Below are positions 61,436-64,000 of a stretch of DNA of 64,000 bases, in pieces. Location: positions 1 through 64,000 of the forward strand of contig NZ_JANJZR010000015.1 in the NCBI RefSeq assembly GCF_024623065.1, read 5' to 3'. This DNA comes from Bacteroides acidifaciens. Its GTDB lineage: Bacteria; Bacteroidota; Bacteroidia; Bacteroidales; Bacteroidaceae. The translations under genes and the position numbers were made by a program. Position 1 is the first letter of the stretch. Each line of letters opens with the position of its first letter. The notes beneath the pieces were generated by a model. That model did not search any database and had not been told where the DNA came from. It saw only the letters and a list, made by a program, of their open reading frames with translations.

Positions 61436-63250
61436 CTATTGGATGCCTCGTGTCCGAACAACGGTTTCCGTCTCCCCATTGTCGTAGTTCTGTGAGGCAA
61501 TCTGGCGGAGCCGGTCGCTTTGGGCGAGTATGGCGTTGGCCAGCGTATTCAGCGGCAGTGCCCCGGCACGGTAGGCATCCGCCACCGTAGGGCTGAGCTG
61601 TACGGTACAAGGTACCCGGTCTATCGTAGCGATCAGCGTGTTGCCCTGCAGCACCGGATTCACGATGCGCGGGTTCAGCGGTTCGTCCGTGTAATGCTTG
61701 TACTGCACGTTCCCGCCGTCAGTGCTCCGGTTCGGTTGTTCCCGTCCCAGCATCTCGTGTCCCGCCTTGTTCAAGAGGTTCGCGCCGCCCATACCGATAA
61801 GCAGCATTTTCAGTATCGGGTTCTTGATGAATACCCCCGCCACGATACTCGCTATCGGCAGCAGGTTATCCTTTATCCCCAGTGATTGCGTCTTTCCCGT
61901 GAGCACACCCAGCAGAATGTCGGGCAGCATGGCCAGTATATAGCCGAGGTTGCCCGTGATATCACCGAGACCTTCCAGCCCCAGGGAGCGCACCAGAGTG
62001 TCCCATCCGTTCTCGTTGGTCTGTCCGGCCTGCATCTCCTGTACCGTCTGTTCTTCCCGTGCCTCTTCATCGGTCGAGACGGTTTGCTCCTGCACTTCTT
62101 CTTCCACTTTTTCCACCTTTTCCCTCTGTTCGCCTTCCGTGCGTGCCTGTCCGGTCGCCGTAACCTTATGCCTTGCCATACCCTGCAAGTAGGCTTCCTC
62201 CTGTCCGGGAGCGATGACAAGCGGCACACCCTTGTACCTTTCTGCTTGTTTCCGTTCCTCTTCGCTCTCCCTGTTGTTCCCGTACCACATCGGTACCTCT
62301 TTCTTTCCCGTTTTCCACCAGTCCATATAATTAAAACTCATTACCGGAATTTTCTTTTGCAACTGTCCGTTGGCTTCGGCTACAAGTGTATTCTCTTTGG
62401 ATAGCATTGCGGCGGCTTCCTTGCGGAACCCCTCGAACACGTTACCGTTGCTGCCGAACACCCCCTTGCTGATACATTGCTCCACCGAAAGGTCCTCCGG
62501 TTCTTTGGATGCGAAATGGTCGGTGACGGCCGAGATAGCTACATCCGCACCGACGAACCGGGCGAACGTCGCCCATGAACCCACGCCGCCCATCATAAGG
62601 CTATCTGCTGAAGCCCCCAATACTTTGGCCGTTCCTTTCTCCAACCTGCTTGGTCGGTAGGCAGCCTCGCCGCGTCTCTCTATCTCTTCGGCCAGCGGCG
62701 AACGGCTCAATGTCTGCGATAGTCCCAGCAGGCTCGATTCTGCCGCTTTGCGGATAATGTAGTCGGCTGACGACTTGGGCATCCGTTCCTTGACCAGTTT
62801 GTCAATCATCAGTTGCTCCACCCGGTAGTCCACGTAAGCGTAGGCGATATCACAACCCAGCTCCCCGGACAGCGCGTCGTAACGCTCCCTGCCGATTTCC
62901 CCGACAACGGCGTTGCGCCACTCGCCGGCCACGTAGGCGAGGTCATGCTGTATCTCTTTCGATGCAAGAATCTTACTCTTGCACATTTCAATGTAGTCCT
63001 CGGTTGTCTTGGAGTTCCATTCGCCCGTTACCTTGAGTGTCTGGTAAGGGTCTGACAACGGTTGGACCGATGACGCCATCATGCTCAGGATGCCGCCCAG
63101 GGACGTGGAGTATTCCTTCATCTCTTCGCCCTGCTTGCGGGTCAGGTAGGATTGCGTCTCTCTCATGACGGGCGCGAGATTGCTATGGAAATAGTCGCCC
63201 ATGAGTGCCTCTATCTCCGCGAATCGTTTGCTCTGCTTTATTCCGTCCAT
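61436..63250 (-). CDS. large protein with membrane segments, transfer-region, unknown function
   Basis: 604 aa. The N-terminal 300 residues are helical and soluble. An Arg/Glu-rich linker (about 370-410) precedes two or three hydrophobic segments (NLGYILAMLPDILLGVL, PIASIVAGVFIKNPILKMLLIGM) and a C-terminal soluble domain. No family identified. It lies 27 bp before the ArdC-N gene in the same operon. Confidence 0.65.
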   Translation of the reverse strand: MDGIKQSKRFAEIEALMGDYFHSNLAPVMRETQSYLTRKQGEEMKEYSTSLGGILSMMASSVQPLSDPYQTLKVTGEWNSKTTEDYIEMCKSKILASKEIQHDLAYVAGEWRNAVVGEIGRERYDALSGELGCDIAYAYVDYRVEQLMIDKLVKERMPKSSADYIIRKAAESSLLGLSQTLSRSPLAEEIERRGEAAYRPSRLEKGTAKVLGASADSLMMGGVGSWATFARFVGADVAISAVTDHFASKEPEDLSVEQCISKGVFGSNGNVFEGFRKEAAAMLSKENTLVAEANGQLQKKIPVMSFNYMDWWKTGKKEVPMWYGNNRESEEERKQAERYKGVPLVIAPGQEEAYLQGMARHKVTATGQARTEGEQREKVEKVEEEVQEQTVSTDEEAREEQTVQEMQAGQTNENGWDTLVRSLGLEGLGDITGNLGYILAMLPDILLGVLTGKTQSLGIKDNLLPIASIVAGVFIKNPILKMLLIGMGGANLLNKAGHEMLGREQPNRSTDGGNVQYKHYTDEPLNPRIVNPVLQGNTLIATIDRVPCTVQLSPTVADAYRAGALPLNTLANAILAQSDRLRQIASQNYDNGETETVVRTRGIQ

Positions 63251-63265
63251 ATAAAATATGTATGT

Positions 63266-63999
63266 CTATATCATGTTTATCTGTTTCAGGAGTTGTTCTT
63301 TCGTCTGCTCGATGGCGTTGTGGTACACCTCCATCTGCCGAGGAAAGAACTCTTCGAGCCACGCGTCCTTCTCGATACGGTCGTGAATGAAGCGTATGGC
63401 CTGTTCCCGTTCGATTTCCACCGATGCTTCCCCTTCCTCCCGGTTGTTGAACCACGCCTTCGTCCACCAGCGGATTCCGGCACGGTCGGGATAGACGGAG
63501 ACGATTCTCGGTATGTCAAAACTCTGGATGTCGATGTCCAGCTCCGCCAGCGGGTCGATGACACCGCCGTAGGCTACTGGTTCGTCATGAAGTTTTTTTT
63601 TACGCCGCCTCCGCCCGTTGTGGAGAGGTACACCTCGTGCCGCAGGGCAAGGTAGTTCAGGAAATCCGCTATCAGCAGGTTCTGTACCTTGCAGGCCAGC
63701 GGCATGGCCTTTTGCCCCAGCCCGAGGGGATTGGCGATGCTCGGCATCTGCTCATAGAAATACTCCTTCACCGCACCCATCGTAAAGATATGGCGCAGTG
63801 ACTGCTCCGTGTGTTCTGGCAGGCGGTACGCCCCATGCTGCAAGTCCTCCATGTAGTGCGGCAGGAAGCGTAGCATCAGCTCCTCGATTTCCTGCCTGTC
63901 TTTCTCATAATCGGTCGCCGGCCCCGGTTCCGGCCCGTAGAAGCCGGACGCTCCGTCCCCGACGGCCTCCTGTAGCGCACGGATATTTCCGTATAGCAT
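63266..63999 (-). CDS. transfer-region protein, broken in an A9 homopolymer (partial)
   Basis: The first frame runs from 63999 to a TAG at 63574 and gives 141 codons, ending VKKNFMTNQ. In the coding strand it crosses GT-A9-C. If one extra A is added, or the ribosome slips back one base, the frame becomes VKKKLHDEPVAYGGVIDPLAELDIDIQ and runs open for a further 100 codons to TAG at 63266. So a single protein of about 245 aa is interrupted by a homopolymer-length change. The start may lie outside the window. No family recognised; the second part is acidic and soluble. Confidence 0.65.
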
Positions 64000-64000
64000 A

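Larger units (their letters stand above)
22900..64000. mobile_element. Bacteroides integrative conjugative/mobilizable element (partial)
   Basis: The block carries SSB, HU, ParA with an RHH-like partner, a MobV relaxase with an oriT-like region, ArdC-type antirestriction proteins, tandem-OB proteins and a cell-wall hydrolase of the glucosaminidase/M23 type. These are classic parts of Bacteroides conjugative elements. No integrase and no TraG-TraQ mating-channel genes are inside the window, so the element must continue to the right. The left limit (22.7-23.2 kb) is estimated from the change of gene content. It carries an AT-rich TOMM peptide operon as cargo. Confidence 0.85.

Overview
The window looks like a Bacteroides chromosome. 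It has TAnnTTTG-type -7 promoter boxes instead of E. coli-type -10 boxes, CarboxypepD-plug TonB receptors, DUF4840-type lipoproteins, a seven-gene V-type ATPase operon with DUF2764, a eukaryotic-type glycogen synthase and an archetypal Bacteroides conjugative element. All identifications were made by reading the sequence; no database search was run.

Core chromosome (1 to about 22.7 kb). The 3' end of a 23S rRNA and a 5S rRNA are followed by two accessory secreted proteins, one a lipoprotein with a JAMM-like HxHP...SxxD motif, and by a second, truncated copy of the 5S 3' half with its terminator. Next come the V-type ATPase operon (E, DUF2764, A, B, D, I, K; 2.8-10.4 kb), glycogen synthase and alpha-glucan phosphorylase, an intergenic array of 22-nt near-palindromes, a TlpA-like thiol-disulfide lipoprotein, the potABCD polyamine importer, an AlkD-like DNA alkylation repair protein and a DUF4840 lipoprotein.

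Integrated conjugative/mobilizable element (about 23 kb to beyond the right edge). The left arm is a string of one- to four-gene cassettes. Each has a 200-700 nt non-coding leader, small genes (LPD11 protein, SSB, YubB/DUF1281-type protein and others) and a hairpin terminator, and several leaders are direct repeats of each other. The maintenance and mobilization block follows: HU, an RHH-like partner, ParA, a serine-recombinase homologue that has lost its catalytic serine, an HTH protein, a MobV relaxase with a structured oriT-like upstream region, and an OmpA-like protein. The right arm (55-64 kb, minus strand) is a tight operon with ArdC, a tandem OB-fold protein, a glucosaminidase/M23 cell-wall hydrolase, an ArdC-N/MutS-I-like protein, a membrane protein and a gene broken in an A9 run.

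Cargo of greatest interest (39.9-49.4 kb). An AT-rich minus-strand operon sits between the OmpA-like gene and a decayed IS4-family transposase. It encodes a complete streptolysin-S-like, thiazole/oxazole-modified (TOMM) peptide pathway. The 54-aa precursor has the core CCCCCCCNCNC. It is followed by an RRE/ThiF-like cyclodehydratase partner, a YcaO protein ending in PxPxP, a SagB-type dehydrogenase, an ABC exporter (ATPase and permease), an M50-type membrane protease, a membrane protein, a winged-helix regulator, a periplasmic TPR protein and a TonB-dependent outer-membrane receptor. The inferred pathway is: heterocyclise and oxidise the Cys-rich core in the cytoplasm, remove the leader, export across the inner membrane, and use the TPR/TonB pair for outer-membrane passage, sensing or self-protection.
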